Origin: Salvia splendens | Lineage: Eukaryota; Streptophyta; Magnoliopsida; Lamiales; Lamiaceae | Assembly (NCBI RefSeq): GCF_004379255.2 | Contig: NC_056037.1 | Location: 28,989,012-29,053,011, forward strand | Reading direction: 5' to 3' | DNA: 64,000 nucleotides | Shown here: positions 23,767 through 35,532 of the stretch, one piece after another | Layout: each line of letters opens with the position of its first letter | Position numbering within the stretch: position 1 is the first letter of the stretch | Translations under genes and position numbers: made by a program | The notes under the pieces: generated by a model | What the model was told of the DNA's origin: nothing | Databases searched by the model: none | The model's input: the letters and a program-made list of their open reading frames with translations, nothing else

Positions 23767-26700
23767 TCATTGGAGGACTTGTAGGCTTGCAGCTTCGACA
23801 GTCGCAACGTAAAAGTATAGTCTCCACAGCGTGACATTGCCCTGCATTATTTGACCACGAAATCACTGACGAGGGGAAAATGGTACAGTTCAAGTATCGA
23901 AAATAGTAAGTATTTCGCTTCTAATACCAATACGCTGAGATCAACATTCAATATGCTGCCCGAGTACTTCTGTGAAGGATTGTCCTGTTCAATGATTTCC
24001 ACAACACGGTCCAGACTCATGGCTGGCAACTTCTGAATCCGTGTACGAAGCTCTTGCTTCTCAGCAAGTGTCATCACCCTGATGGAGAAAATTATGAATT
24101 TGTCTATCTTCAAATAGAAGTACTAGCAACTATAATGATAACCAAATTGAAAAATTAGATTTAAAGATTTAATGATATACCTGCAGGTGGTCATTACACT
24201 GTCCAGAATCTGTTCGAGCTTCGTCTCCATGTGCTGCAGCTATCAGACATTAATAAAATGACCATAAGCAATACATTACGTGCTGTTAATTTACTGATGG
24301 TTCTGCTAATTCAGATGCCTGTAAATAGGGAGAAGTGGGAACTTCATGTTCAAGTACCGTGGTGGAGATTTCAGTAGTGTAGCTCTCCATGAGCTCCTTA
24401 ACCTTAGAGCTATCATGCTCTAAAATAAACCGCAAATCATCATCGAGCTGGATCTGTTCACTTTCCAAATCCTGTTTGCCACAAGGAAAAACCAGAAGAA
24501 GCTACATATGAACATTTTGAAACAAGATCTCGATATTTAAATGTGTAAATGAATGGAATACACAGGTATGACCAGAACAGTTTTTCTACATATGGACGAA
24601 ATTGAGAGGTTTTCGGCAAACTGTATGTTTTGAGATACCAATCAAGACAACTGATAAACACATAAGATAGAGAGTTCTAACTTAATCCAACACCATGGTC
24701 AAAGGTAGGTAGAGAGTTGACTCTCCCTTATATGCTACTATTTCTAAACTTTCATGCATAACCAATGTGGGATTCGTATAAATCCATCCCACTTCTGAAC
24801 CGAATGGCAGACGCTGGGTGGCAAACCCAAATACAAGCCACAAACCCCATTTGTTGCCCTATGGGCCTACATTTTTAGTGCCATACCTTTGCTCACACCA
24901 TCATGTAGTCCCTTATAAATTAGGGAGCCCTAACCTAGCCCAAAACCATGATTGAAGTAAATGAAAGACTCCCACTTATATGCTACTCCACACTTCATTT
25001 GGAAAACGAATGTAAGATCGGTATCAATCCATTCCCTTTCAAACCGAAAGCCCACAGATGACACACGCCTGGTGGCAAACACTAAATATAAGGTCCACTA
25101 TCCATTTGTTACCCCCTTGGGCCCACATCTTCGGTGCATCCCTTTGGTAGGGAGTTCTTTGTTGCGGTGTCCTTTCCTCGATTATATTTGGTATGAAGAA
25201 AGAGGGATTCTAGACGGAAAATATAGCATGCATCTACAATTTTTGGGAGGTATTTATTCTGAATGGTACAAAAGATTGATAATTTGTTTAGGACCAAGTA
25301 TTTGAAGCAATAGAAAAGATTTGAGTAACTTTTTACTTTTATTCGACATTAACCACTCTTACCACTCAATGAGCATTAACTGAGTGATGGAATACATTTA
25401 TAAAATTGAGAATATGAAAGATAAGAAGTTAAAAAACTCAAATTCAATCAATTCATCAAAATCCTTTAAAGTAAATAGTGGATTAGCTTAATTATCTTTA
25501 TCAATCCATACTATCACAACGTCAGAAAGTAAACACCCCCTTAGAGCATCTCCAAGGGGGAAAGGTAAATTGAGAAGTTATATTTCTAATTTACCTTCTC
25601 AAAAAGGTAACTATACCTTATTAAAAAGTAATGAACAACAAGAGAAGAAGATAATTTTAAAAGGAAAAATAAATAAATACTCCCTCCGTCCCGTCCCATT
25701 GAAGATGACCCACTTTCCTTTTTGGTTTGTCCCAACCAAGATGACCCATTACTAAAAATGGAAACACATTTTTCCCTACTTTATTACATATCTCTTACTT
25801 TACTCTCTCCACTTCACACACAAAATAAAGTTGCATAAATTCCCGTGCCACCCAAGGAAGGGGTCTTCTTCCTTGGGACGGAGGGGGACAGAGGGAGTAC
25901 CAAATTTACCTTTTGTGTGGAGAAGAGGTAAAGATACCTCTTTAAAACCTAAGAAGGTATTATACCTTCTCAAATACCATTCCTATTGGAGAATGAGATT
26001 CTTTAAAACTGAAGAAGGTATAATATCTACTAAAATACCATTCCCATTAGAGAGTGAGTTTCTATGAAGAAGGGGTAAATATGGTAGTCATTTCTCTTTG
26101 CCTCTTTATTACCTCGGCCCTTGGAAATGCTCTTAAGAGTGGAGATTAATGTTGTTAGGAGAGCCAGGCAGCTAGTTAAAAATTCGGGCCATGGAGGAAC
26201 AAGGTGTGCGCCCCATGAATCGGGGTGCACTAACTACTGATTTCGAATTTTGTTTATATCATATGCCTTGCAGCTTTATTTTATTTTTTTATGCTTTCAA
26301 AAATAAAAAATAATTATAAATAATAATAAGACAAAGCCTAAGTAGCATTAGGGCATCTCCAAGGTAGTAAAGAGAAAAGAGAAATAGTTGTTATATACAA
26401 CACTTGTATATATAAACAACTCTAATGAAACGGTATTTGAGAAAGTATTATACCATGTTCAATTTTGAAAACGTATGTTTACCCACTCTCCACACAAAAG
26501 TAAATATGGTACTACCTTCGTCCCAAGATGTCCCCTTTCTATATTTGGAAATAAGTCCTTCTCTCTTCATTAAAATATATTCAATTACCTTTTTCTCTCT
26601 ACTTACTCCACCTAAGATCTCGTGCCACTCAAGAATGTGGACATTTTGAGTAGGAAGGATGGAGTATTTATTTTTGTTACGTGTGTTGTATTTTTTTGAA

Positions 26701-28125
26701 AAAAGGAAATGATCCAACTCTAATGGAAGTATGGAACATCTCCAAAAGGAATATGATCCAACACATTCTCTCTCTTACTTTAATCTCTAACGGAATATTT
26801 CCAAAAGGAATATGATCCACCACATTCTCTCTCTTACTTCAATCTATCATACTTTATTCTTACCCCACTTAACTTATTAAATACTCCCTCCGTTCCATTA
26901 GAGACACAAATGTAAAGGAAAAGGAAAAGCCTACACGGCCTGCATATTAAGAGGAACAAGTTGGCAATTACAAGAACCAGCTCGCCCCGCCCTTTCCCCT
27001 CTATTTGGCTCAACCTAGCCACCTCGGGAGATCTACCTTGGGCGATTCCGATGGAGCCTCGAGTGGCCCGTGCCCCGGGCACGCTTTTGATAACACTTGC
27101 TCAAATACATGGAAAGAGCAATTACGGTATAGCTTATAGAATATAACATGAAACCAAGGAGACGCTCACCGCGCATGCAGGAATTACTTTGGCCTTCTTT
27201 TCAGGGTGCTGCGGTTGATCAATCGTATGTGTTGCCGCCGCTTCCAAGCTTAGAAGTTTTTCTTTGTGGCTTAAGCATGAACGAATCCGACAAACAGAAA
27301 GGACAGGATTCTCCATCTGATTTTGAAAAGGCAAAACACAATTTGGAAACAGCCAAGGGAATGGAACAGGGCAATAGAGAAGATTACAAAGACTGATTAC
27401 AAAAGGATATAACAAACTTCCTCTTAGCATCCATTTTCATGTAGAAAATGGAAAGGAAACTGCTGTCAAACAACAAATTTAACAGGAGTGGTCTTATCAT
27501 TAACACGAGAGTTGAATAAGTATTTTTGGGATCTAGTGAGTTGTATCTTTTGGTGAAAACTACGAACTATGCACAAACACATAATGTTCATGAACAACAT
27601 ATAGTTAAATCATGAAGAACTAAACACGTTGCCAATCCAAGAAAATAGTGACATTTGGTTATTTTGGGATAGTCCACGTATAATGCCCTGTTCTTACTTT
27701 TACTTTTTTGGACATCTTTTCTTTAATTGGGACAGAGATTTAAAATAAAGTAACTTATTGTGCATTGTTATAATTATTACCTCATCTATCTCTTGCGTGA
27801 GAGTAGAAGCACTCTGGTTGATCAACAACTGTAATCTTTCCCTTTTGAAATCCGAAAGTAGAGCTCCTATTCCATTAGAAAACAAGGGAGCAGAACCAGT
27901 ACTAGTGTTTTTTCCTTCAGTTTGGCAACTCTTCTTCATCGAGCCTTTTTCTCTAACCACCCTTTTAACGTCTCTAGATGATTGAGAAACTGGAGGGAGA
28001 TGGGGCAGAAGATTATCATCTTGAGACAGTAATGCATCAATCTCACCCTTATACAACCCAAAGAAGTCAGGTCCTGATTTAGTATTGTCCCCAAAAGCAG
28101 CCGGATTCACGGAATTTTCTGGCAT
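23767..28125 (-). CDS. NET-domain protein without bromodomain
   Basis: Six coding exons on the - strand: 28125-27781, 27316-27170, 24471-24358, 24233-24181, 24078-23928 and 23841-23767; frames join to give 294 aa. N-terminus MPENSVNPAAFGDNTKSGPD, then SAPLFSNGIGALLSDFKRER, a VCRIRSCLSHKEKLLSLEAA block, a coiled-coil-like LESEQIQLDDDLRFILEHDS, and a C-terminal NET (extra-terminal) domain (about 221-294) with MTLAEKQELRTRIQKLP, DRVVEIIEQ and TLWRLYFYV. NET domains bind short basic or hydrophobic peptides of chromatin factors; in plants some NET proteins lack the bromodomain. The precise role here is unknown. An upstream non-coding exon is likely (donor near 29856, acceptor CAACAG just before 28137). 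Intron 2 is 2.7 kb and full of MITEs. Confidence 0.87.
24662..25090. repeat. Old direct duplication in NET-gene intron
   Basis: Two stretches, about 24670-24845 and 24915-25100, share the order: AACCATG or ACACCATGG, then GACTC(T)CC(A)CTTATATGCTACT, then a CAATCCATTCCC-like block and CTGGGTGGCAAAC / CTGGTGGCAAAC. They have diverged with indels. Non-coding. Confidence 0.55.
25544..26132. mobile_element. Tourist-like MITE, 589 bp, hosting a Stowaway
   Basis: Starts GAGCATCTCCAAGGGGG and ends CCCTTGGAAATGCTC, flanked by TTA at 25541-25543 and 26133-26135. A Stowaway MITE at 25680-25897 is nested inside. AT-rich, non-coding, in intron 2 of the NET-domain gene. Confidence 0.85.
25680..25897. mobile_element. 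Stowaway MITE nested in the Tourist-like MITE
   Basis: Inverted ends CTCCCTCCGTCCC and GGGACAGAGGGAG (imperfect), flanked by TA. 218 bp. Non-coding. Confidence 0.85.
26512..26664. mobile_element. Stowaway MITE, 153 bp
   Basis: Starts CTACCTTCGTCCCAAG and ends GTAGGAAGGATGGAG, flanked by TA (26510-26511 and 26665-26666). A half copy (ATACTCCCTCCGTTCC) follows at 26881. Both lie in intron 2 of the NET gene. Confidence 0.65.
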
Positions 28126-28136
28126 GTTAGCAAACT

Positions 28137-30060
28137 CTGTTGAAGAAATGCTCTCATATCAACACAAAAAATGATAGAAGATAAGAGAAAAATCAAGCTT
28201 GAGAAAAAATTAGACTAGATACAAGCACACAAATTGGACTGGACATCATCCATGTACAAAAGCAAGCAATTCTTCAAATGGGACTATATTCTAGAAAAAC
28301 CTAAGCAGCATCACACCAGAGGGAAAACTAAAGTGAGGGTAGAGCCAAAAAGATTGTTAAATCATCAAACATAACTATCTTTCACGCCTCAAACAAGATC
28401 ACAAAAAGAGAAATTACTAAACAATAGAATCACGTAACTATATACATCAATATTGCAAATAAAATAAGTTAGAGGTCATTTACTTAATTACTTTTGAGAA
28501 TTAGCCTATATAGATCCAGATAATAAGACTAATCCATTGTTTATTAAGTCGGGAAGTTTGGCATACCCCAAAGTTTTAAAATACGTTTTTAGCCCAGGGC
28601 GTTTTCCAGTAGCCCCTTGCACGCCTCAAGGCAACCCGAGGCATAAGACCAAGGTGTAAATCATAAACACCCATAAAATCATACCTAATACAATAAAAAT
28701 AAATAAAAGAATAGGAAATATATTAAAGCACATCAAATATAAGTTCTAAGTCATAACTACTTAATACTTATGAAATAAGCTGCTGGTGGGAGAAGGAGAG
28801 GGGGACTCAGAGAGAGTGAGTATAGGACAATGAAAGGGTAGAATTTTGGCAATAGGTTTTTGCATTTTTTGGCCTTTCCTTTGTTAGTGGCCCATATCAA
28901 TTTGATGTTAAATATATCTAAAATCAAAAAGATCTCTAGCCTATAATGCCCAAAAACAGCAAGAAAATCAAAATCCTAGAAGCTAAGAGCCTCAACAGCA
29001 AAGGCGAGAGAAAGAGAGAGAGCATACTACTCTAGAACACAAGGTTCAGCACAAATATGGTGCCTGCATCCAGATATGGCAAAAGATTATTATGACTGCA
29101 AAGAAGAGAGTATACTACTCACATGGTACCTTTGGATCAAATCTTTGCATCTTCTAACACCATTTTCCAGGAAACGTCCAAAAAAAGTCTATACCTATGT
29201 TGAATCAATTGTTGTCAACGTTGAGCAATCTTCCCATTCCTGAAAGGTAGCATTGAAAGGTACTGTTCAAGTGAACTATACATTTGACTGTTATAGAATA
29301 TGTTTTTATAATTTACAGTCTTACAGATAAGTGTTCGGCACCTCTGTTTTCAAGGAAGCAAGAGCGATGGAAGCTCTAAATAGCAGGAAATCTCTAGCCA
29401 AGAAAGCTAACTGCAACTTAACAAACATGACACAAATCAGAAGACAAATAAAAGCTATCAGGTTAAAATACCATTAAGAATAAGGAGAAACAATTAATAT
29501 ATAAATATAAGAATAAATCCACCCGAAGAAAAATGTCAGTTAGCCAAATTTACGCAAACAAATGAGAAGAAAAATATAAGCATATGAAAGTATAATCTCT
29601 GATATCTATATGCCAAACTGCTGCAACATGTCAACATAAGCTTGCGAGTTTTTATTTGTTTTTTTATTCCAGAAACACATTTTCTTAAGATTTGATTAGC
29701 TCACATGAAGTATTTCACAAACGCGAGAGACAATCACACTCACTCACACATAAATAAATATAAATACAACCAAAACAATTGAGAAACACGAAATTTCAAC
29801 CGTGATCTGAAACATGCAGTGATTGAGAAAAAAAAGGAGAACTAGACAACGACCTTAGCTCCTCTGTGTGTTGAGCAGAGTGAGAGGTGAGTGATGGTGG
29901 CCAGCGACGACCGATTTACTGAGGCGGTAACAAACGACGGCGGAAAGAGAGATGGTGATGGAGATAAAAGGTGAAAGGGATTGCAATTTGTGGTATCGTC
30001 GGAGAGGAAGGGAAGGTGGAATCTGGAGATTTCGAGATACGAATCAGTGAAAGAATCCTA
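28137..30060 (-). other. First intron and 5' UTR exon of the NET-domain gene
   Basis: No coding sequence. On the - strand a likely non-coding first exon runs from about 30060 to 29857 (GAGGAGCTAAG before GTCGTT) and would splice to the acceptor just before 28137. The first-exon limits are guesses. The rest is AT-rich intron with no repeat borders recognised. Confidence 0.45.
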
Positions 30061-30133
30061 GGGTTTCAAAAGTACTTTTTGTGATTGTATTTCGTAGAAT
30101 ATGAGGAAAAATTCTATTTTTGTTCTTCGATGC

Positions 30134-30791
30134 TGTAATAATGGAGTGCTCATTTCAGTTGGAAGAAGCTCGGCTAGAAAGGAGTTCGGTAAGCTCGGCT
30201 TACCGAGCTGGAACTAGCCTGGAACTAGCCGAGAAGAAGAAGAAGGCAGAAGTCGGTAAGCTCAGCGGTAAAGAAGCTCGGTATGGAAGCTCGGTAAGGA
30301 AGCTCGGCGTTGAGCTGGAATGAGCCGAGCAGGAAGAGTTCGGTTGTAAGCCGAGCCGAGAAAGAGTTCGGTTGTAAGCCGAGCCGAGAAGGAGTTCGGT
30401 TGTAAGCCAAGGAAGGAGTTCGGTATTGAGCCGAAGAAGGAGTTCGGTATTGAACCGAGAAGGTAGAAGCAACCTAGCCGAACTAGCCGTTGGAGCAGCA
30501 GTTAGTTAGCCGAGATGTAGCGGTTATTCTTCTTGCTTTCTTGATTCTTCTTGTAGTTAGTTAGTAGCAGTTGCTACGTGATTATAGAGCTTTAAATAGC
30601 TCACCATGTATGTAGTTTAGAATATAGAGTTTAATCAATAAAGAGTTTTCCAGTTTTCTCTCCAAGATTACCATCTTCAATACTCAAAGTGTGAGTGTGT
30701 GTGTTTCCTGCATTGTGTGATCTCATACAACAGTGAGTGTGTGTGTGATCTTATTGAGTGTGTGAAAGCCTTGTGTGCGTAAATCCCAACA
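30134..30791 (+). repeat. 5' LTR of the Copia element
   Basis: The LTR contains a run of GAGTTCGGTTGTAAGCCGAG-like units (about 30326-30460), a TTTAAATAG TATA-like box near 30592-30600 and an AATAAAG polyadenylation-like signal near 30637. Borders are TG...CA. Confidence 0.95.
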
Positions 30792-30809
30792 AGTGGCGCC
30801 GTCTGTGGG
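30792..30809 (+). other. Primer-binding site of the Copia element
   Basis: AGTGGCGCCGTCTGTGGG directly follows the 5' LTR, the position of the tRNA primer-binding site. It is not the common initiator-Met type; the tRNA was not identified. Confidence 0.7.
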
Positions 30810-30855
30810 AAAGGGATATTGAAGCTGATTTGCAGAGGATCAAACGGTTTCAGAG

Positions 30856-33800
30856 ATGGCAGCAAGGCTTGATGCAGAGAAGTTCACAGGCAAGAATGAT
30901 TATGGCCTGTGGAAGATGAAGATGAAGGCGATCTTAATTCAACAAGGCTTGGCGGCAGTTCTTGCAAAACCAGATGAGAAAGGGAAGGCTCCAGTGCTTG
31001 ATGAAAAAGCTCAGGCAAAGATGGAGGAGATGCAGCTCAAGGCACATTCTGCAGTGATCCTGTGCCTTGGGGATAAGGTCTTGAGGGAAGTTCAAGAAGC
31101 CAAGACTGCGGTGGAGATCTTGGACAAGTTAGATGAAGTTTACTTGGCCAAATCCTTGGCTAACCGGCTGTATCTCAAGAAGAGGCTGTATGCCTATAGT
31201 TTTTCTGGAGAAAGGTCCATCATTGAGCAGCTAGAGGAGTTCAACAAGATCATTGATGACCTGGGATCTGTTGATGTCAAGATCTCAGATGAGGATAAGG
31301 CCATTCTCACATTGAATGCCTTACCTAGCTCGTATGACCAGCTAAGTGATGCAATTATCTATGGAAGAGATAAACCTATCACCTATGCAGAAGTCTATTC
31401 AGCCTTGATGGCCAAAGAACTCCAGAAGACAGCCAACAGAGGCTCTGCAAGCTCCAATGTTCAAGCTGCAGAGGCCTTGAATGTGAAGAAGTTCAAGAAG
31501 CAGAACTTCAAGAAGAAGTTTGAGGGCCCTAAATCCTCAAGTTCTGATGCTCAGAAGGAAACCAGAGCTTGCTATTGGTGCAAGAAACCTGGACACTTGA
31601 AGAAAGATTGTCATGCATGGAAGAGAAAGATGGCCTCTGAGGGACACAATCAATCTGATTGTGTGGAGAGTGCTGATCCCCCGGCGCAACTCATGAATAT
31701 CAGTGATAGTGGGGTCAGTCATAGGTGGATAATGGACTCGGGGTGCAGCTTCCATATGTGCCCCAATAGAAGCTGGTTTCATGATCTTCAAGAAGCATCG
31801 GGTACGGTTGTTCTTGGTAATAACCACATTTGTCAGATCAAAGGAATAGGGAAGGTAAAGCTAAGTCTACAAGATGGCTCTATAAAGATCCTAACTGGGG
31901 TGAGGTATATTCCAGAAGTAAAGAAGAACCTCATCTCATTGGGAATGCTGGAACAAAAAGGGTTCACCATATTGATGAGTCAAGGAAAATTGTTTGTGAA
32001 ATCTGGAGATGCAGTGATGATGGAGGCTGACAGAGAGCATATTCTCTATTATCTGAAGGCTAGGGCTGTTGATGGAGAAAGCAATGCAGTGTCAGATGAT
32101 TCCATAATGCTATGGCACAAGAGATTGGGCCACCCAGCCGAAGGAAGCTTGAAAGAACTCATCAAGAAGGGTCTGATCTCGGGAGATTTCAACAAGATGG
32201 ACCCCTGTGAGCAATGTATACTTGGAAAGGCTAAGAAGGCACCCTATCCTACAGGTATTCACTCTTCTACAGCCCCTTTAGACTACATACATAGTGATCT
32301 TTGGGGGCCTTCACCGGTGTGTTCAATTGGTGGAGGAAAGTATTATCTAGCTATCATTGATGACTATACAAGAAAGTTGTGGGTATATATTCTTAAAGAA
32401 AAATCTGAAACACTCACAAAGTTCAAGATATGGTGTAAGGAGGTTGAGCTAGAGAAGGGTAGAAGTGTTAAATGCTTAAGGACAGACAATGGCCTAGAGT
32501 TCTTGTCTGCTGAGTTTGATCTGTTCTGTAAAGAGAAGGGTATGAAGAGGCACCGGACTGTTCCTGGTAATCCTCAGCAAAATGGTGTTGTGGAGAGGAT
32601 GAATAGGACAATCCTAGAGAGGGTAAGGTGCCTACTTCTTGGGTCTGGTTTGAGCAGCAGATTCTGGGGTGAGGCTGTGTATACAGCAGCCTATCTCATC
32701 AATAAATGCCCATCTACTGCCCTGAAATCTGAAACTCCTGATTACATGTGGTATGGAGCTCACAGTGACTACTCAAAATACAAGGTGTTTGGGTGTGCAG
32801 CCTATGCTCATGCTAGGCAAAGTAAGCTTGAAGCTAGGGCCCTGAAATGTATCTTGCTGGGATATCAGAGGGGTGTTAAGGGGTATAGGCTCTGGTGTAT
32901 TGAGCCTGGTAAGCAGAAGGTCTTGGTGAGTAGGGATGTGGTGTTCTTGGAGGATCAGATGCCATTCCTGAAAGATAAGCCGGACTCCAATGAAGATGAG
33001 GGTGATTTCTTCAAGGTGGAGCCTGTGGGGGTTGGCCTAGGAGCAGGTGGAGTCATTGACTCAGGGAGTGAGTCTGATTCAGATAAAGAAGAGGCTCCAA
33101 CTCAGGGCAACCAGGCTGGTGAGTCTATATCAGACTCCATCAGAAACTATCAGCTTGCAAGGGACAGAGTTAGAAGAGAAACAAGGCCACCAACAAAGTT
33201 CTCTGATGTTGTGTATTATGCTCTGTGTGCAGCTGAAGGTATTGATGGTGCAGATCCACTCACATATAAAGAAGCTATGCAGAGTAAAGATAGAGAAAGA
33301 TGGATTGAAGCCATGAATGAGGAAATAGAGTCTTTACTCAAGAACAAAACATGGATTTTGGTGGACAAATCCAAGCTGAATACAGATGGAAAGGAGAGGA
33401 AGCTGATCAGTTGCAAGTGGTTGTTTAAAAAGAAGGTAGAAACCACTGATAAAGACAGAATCAGGTTCAAGGCAAGGCTGGTGGCTAGAGGCTTTACACA
33501 GCAGGAGGGAATCGATTTCAATGAAGTGTTTGCACCTGTTGTGAAGCACACTTCGATTAGGATTCTATTGGCTGTGGTGAATCAGCTTGACTGGGAGCTA
33601 CAACAGCTTGATGTGAAGACCGCCTTCCTCAATGGAGATCTAGAGGAAACTATCTTCATGGAACAGCCAGAGGGCTATGTGAAGATTGGAGAAGAAGGCA
33701 AGGTGTGCCTGTTACAGAAAAGTCTTTATGGACTTAAGCAAAGTCCTAGACAGTGGAATAAGAAGTTTGATGCACAGATGAAGAAGATTGGCTTCTCCAA

Positions 33801-34953
33801 GTCAGAATATGATGATTGCATCTACATCAAGAAGGCAGGCAAGACTCCCATTGCCTACCTATTACTCTATGTGGATGATATGCTACTTGCAGGGCCTTCT
33901 ATGACAGAAATTCAGAAAGTTAAACAAGATCTGAAGTCAAGCTTTGAAATGAAGGATCTAGGAGAGTCAAGGAAGATCCTAGGCATACATATTCAGAGAG
34001 ATAGAGGCTGCAAGAAGCTGTGGATGCTGCAAACTGACTATATTGAGAAAGTGTTGCAGAGATTCAAAATGGAAAATGCAAAAGCTGCATCAACTCCTCT
34101 GTCCCAGAGTTTTAAGCTATCAAAGGAACAAGCCCCTAAAACTAAGCAAGAGGCTGGTGAGATGGAGGCTATCCCTTATGCTAGTGTGGTTGGAAGTGTT
34201 ATGTACACTATGATTTGTACAAGACCAGATTTGGCTCATGCTATCTCAGTGACTAGCAGATACATGGCAGACCCGGGGAAGGAGCATTGGAATGCTCTTA
34301 AGTGGATATTGAGGTACATGAAGTCAACTAAGGACTGGGGGATTGTGTTCAATGGCTGGGAAGGTGAATCTGAGGAGGTTGTGCAGGGCTATTGTGATGC
34401 AGACTATGCTGCAAACCTGGACAACAGAAAGTCCCAAACAGGTTATCTTTTCACCATGTTTGGAACTGTAATCAGCTGGAAGTCAGGGTTGCAAAGTGTT
34501 GTTGCTCTCTCAACAACAGAGTCAGAGTATATAGCTCTCACTGCAGCTGTACAGGAGAGTTTTTGGATTCAGGGAGTGATTTCTGACTTTGGTTTTGACC
34601 AAAAGACAATGGTGATTCATTGTGACAGCAGCTCAGCTATGTGCTTGGCTAAACATCCGGGCTTTCATGAAAGGAGCAAGCACATAGACATAAAGTTGCA
34701 TTTCATTAGAGATGAGATTGAAAAGGGGAGAGTGAAGGTGATTAAGATTAACACCTTGCACAATCCGGCTGACATGCTAACAAAGTCTCTAGGTAGAGAC
34801 AAGTTTGATCATTGCAAGAAATGGATCAATGTTTGTGCAAGAACTGAGATGAGCCCTCAGGTGGAGAATTGTAATAATGGAGTGCTCATTTCAGTTGGAA
34901 GAAGCTCGGCTAGAAAGGAGTTCGGTAAGCTCGGCTTACCGAGCTGGAACTAG
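30856..34953 (+). CDS. Copia Gag-Pol polyprotein, 1365 aa
   Basis: One intact frame from ATG 30856. Domains in order: Gag; zinc knuckle with C239, C242, H247, C252; aspartic protease with DSG at 294-296 (WIMDSGCSFHMC); GAG-pre-integrase LWHKRLGHP; integrase core with D481, D544 and E580 (35 residues apart for the last two, as in the family); reverse transcriptase with DVKTAFLNGDLEE and YVDD at 1005-1008; RNase H with CDADYAANLDNRKSQTGY and TTESEYIALTAAVQE. The order PR-IN-RT-RH is diagnostic of Copia; similarity to Tnt1-like polyproteins is clear. The last ~28 residues are encoded by the 3' LTR, so ORF, polypurine tract and LTR overlap. All catalytic residues I could check are present. Confidence 0.97.
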   Translation: MAARLDAEKFTGKNDYGLWKMKMKAILIQQGLAAVLAKPDEKGKAPVLDEKAQAKMEEMQLKAHSAVILCLGDKVLREVQEAKTAVEILDKLDEVYLAKSLANRLYLKKRLYAYSFSGERSIIEQLEEFNKIIDDLGSVDVKISDEDKAILTLNALPSSYDQLSDAIIYGRDKPITYAEVYSALMAKELQKTANRGSASSNVQAAEALNVKKFKKQNFKKKFEGPKSSSSDAQKETRACYWCKKPGHLKKDCHAWKRKMASEGHNQSDCVESADPPAQLMNISDSGVSHRWIMDSGCSFHMCPNRSWFHDLQEASGTVVLGNNHICQIKGIGKVKLSLQDGSIKILTGVRYIPEVKKNLISLGMLEQKGFTILMSQGKLFVKSGDAVMMEADREHILYYLKARAVDGESNAVSDDSIMLWHKRLGHPAEGSLKELIKKGLISGDFNKMDPCEQCILGKAKKAPYPTGIHSSTAPLDYIHSDLWGPSPVCSIGGGKYYLAIIDDYTRKLWVYILKEKSETLTKFKIWCKEVELEKGRSVKCLRTDNGLEFLSAEFDLFCKEKGMKRHRTVPGNPQQNGVVERMNRTILERVRCLLLGSGLSSRFWGEAVYTAAYLINKCPSTALKSETPDYMWYGAHSDYSKYKVFGCAAYAHARQSKLEARALKCILLGYQRGVKGYRLWCIEPGKQKVLVSRDVVFLEDQMPFLKDKPDSNEDEGDFFKVEPVGVGLGAGGVIDSGSESDSDKEEAPTQGNQAGESISDSIRNYQLARDRVRRETRPPTKFSDVVYYALCAAEGIDGADPLTYKEAMQSKDRERWIEAMNEEIESLLKNKTWILVDKSKLNTDGKERKLISCKWLFKKKVETTDKDRIRFKARLVARGFTQQEGIDFNEVFAPVVKHTSIRILLAVVNQLDWELQQLDVKTAFLNGDLEETIFMEQPEGYVKIGEEGKVCLLQKSLYGLKQSPRQWNKKFDAQMKKIGFSKSEYDDCIYIKKAGKTPIAYLLLYVDDMLLAGPSMTEIQKVKQDLKSSFEMKDLGESRKILGIHIQRDRGCKKLWMLQTDYIEKVLQRFKMENAKAASTPLSQSFKLSKEQAPKTKQEAGEMEAIPYASVVGSVMYTMICTRPDLAHAISVTSRYMADPGKEHWNALKWILRYMKSTKDWGIVFNGWEGESEEVVQGYCDADYAANLDNRKSQTGYLFTMFGTVISWKSGLQSVVALSTTESEYIALTAAVQESFWIQGVISDFGFDQKTMVIHCDSSSAMCLAKHPGFHERSKHIDIKLHFIRDEIEKGRVKVIKINTLHNPADMLTKSLGRDKFDHCKKWINVCARTEMSPQVENCNNGVLISVGRSSARKEFGKLGLPSWN

Positions 34954-35527
34954 CCTGGAACTAGCCGAGAAGAAGAAGAAGGCAGAAGTCGGTAAGCTCA
35001 GCGGTAAAGAAGCTCGGTATGGAAGCTCGGTAAGGAAGCTCGGCGTTGAGCTGGAATGAGCCGAGCAGGAAGAGTTCGGTTGTAAGCCGAGCCGAGAAAG
35101 AGTTCGGTTGTAAGCCGAGCCGAGAAGGAGTTCGGTTGTAAGCCAAGGAAGGAGTTCGGTATTGAGCCGAAGAAGGAGTTCGGTATTGAACCGAGAAGGT
35201 AGAAGCAACCTAGCCGAACTAGCCGTTGGAGCAGCAGTTAGTTAGCCGAGATGTAGCGGTTATTCTTCTTGCTTTCTTGATTCTTCTTGTAGTTAGTTAG
35301 TAGCAGTTGCTACGTGATTATAGAGCTTTAAATAGCTCACCATGTATGTAGTTTAGAATATAGAGTTTAATCAATAAAGAGTTTTCCAGTTTTCTCTCCA
35401 AGATTACCATCTTCAATACTCAAAGTGTGAGTGTGTGTGTTTCCTGCATTGTGTGATCTCATACAACAGTGAGTGTGTGTGTGATCTTATTGAGTGTGTG
35501 AAAGCCTTGTGTGCGTAAATCCCAACA
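34870..35527 (+). repeat. 3' LTR of the Copia element
   Basis: Same length as the 5' LTR and apparently identical in sequence. The gag-pol stop codon (34951-34953) lies inside it. Followed by the target duplication GATGC. Confidence 0.96.
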
Positions 35528-35532
35528 GATGC

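Larger units (their letters stand above)
30134..35527 (+). mobile_element. Complete Ty1/Copia retrotransposon, 5394 bp
   Basis: Two LTRs of exactly 658 bp (30134-30791 and 34870-35527), both starting TGTAATAATGG and ending CCCAACA, frame one uninterrupted 1365-codon gag-pol ORF. The target duplication GATGC lies at 30129-30133 and 35528-35532. A primer-binding-like sequence follows the 5' LTR and a purine-rich AGGTGGAGAA precedes the 3' LTR. By eye the two LTRs show no difference. The insertion is therefore young and the copy may be active. It separates the NET-gene promoter from the palindrome-array element. Confidence 0.97.

Noticed and set aside
24961..25305. 114-aa ORF in the NET-gene intron
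   Set aside because: It lies in an old non-coding duplication; no homology, and the frame is not kept in the partner copy.
30120..30472. Small ORFs on both strands near the NET gene
   Set aside because: They lie in the 5' LTR and recur identically in the 3' LTR; they come from GCCGAG repeats.
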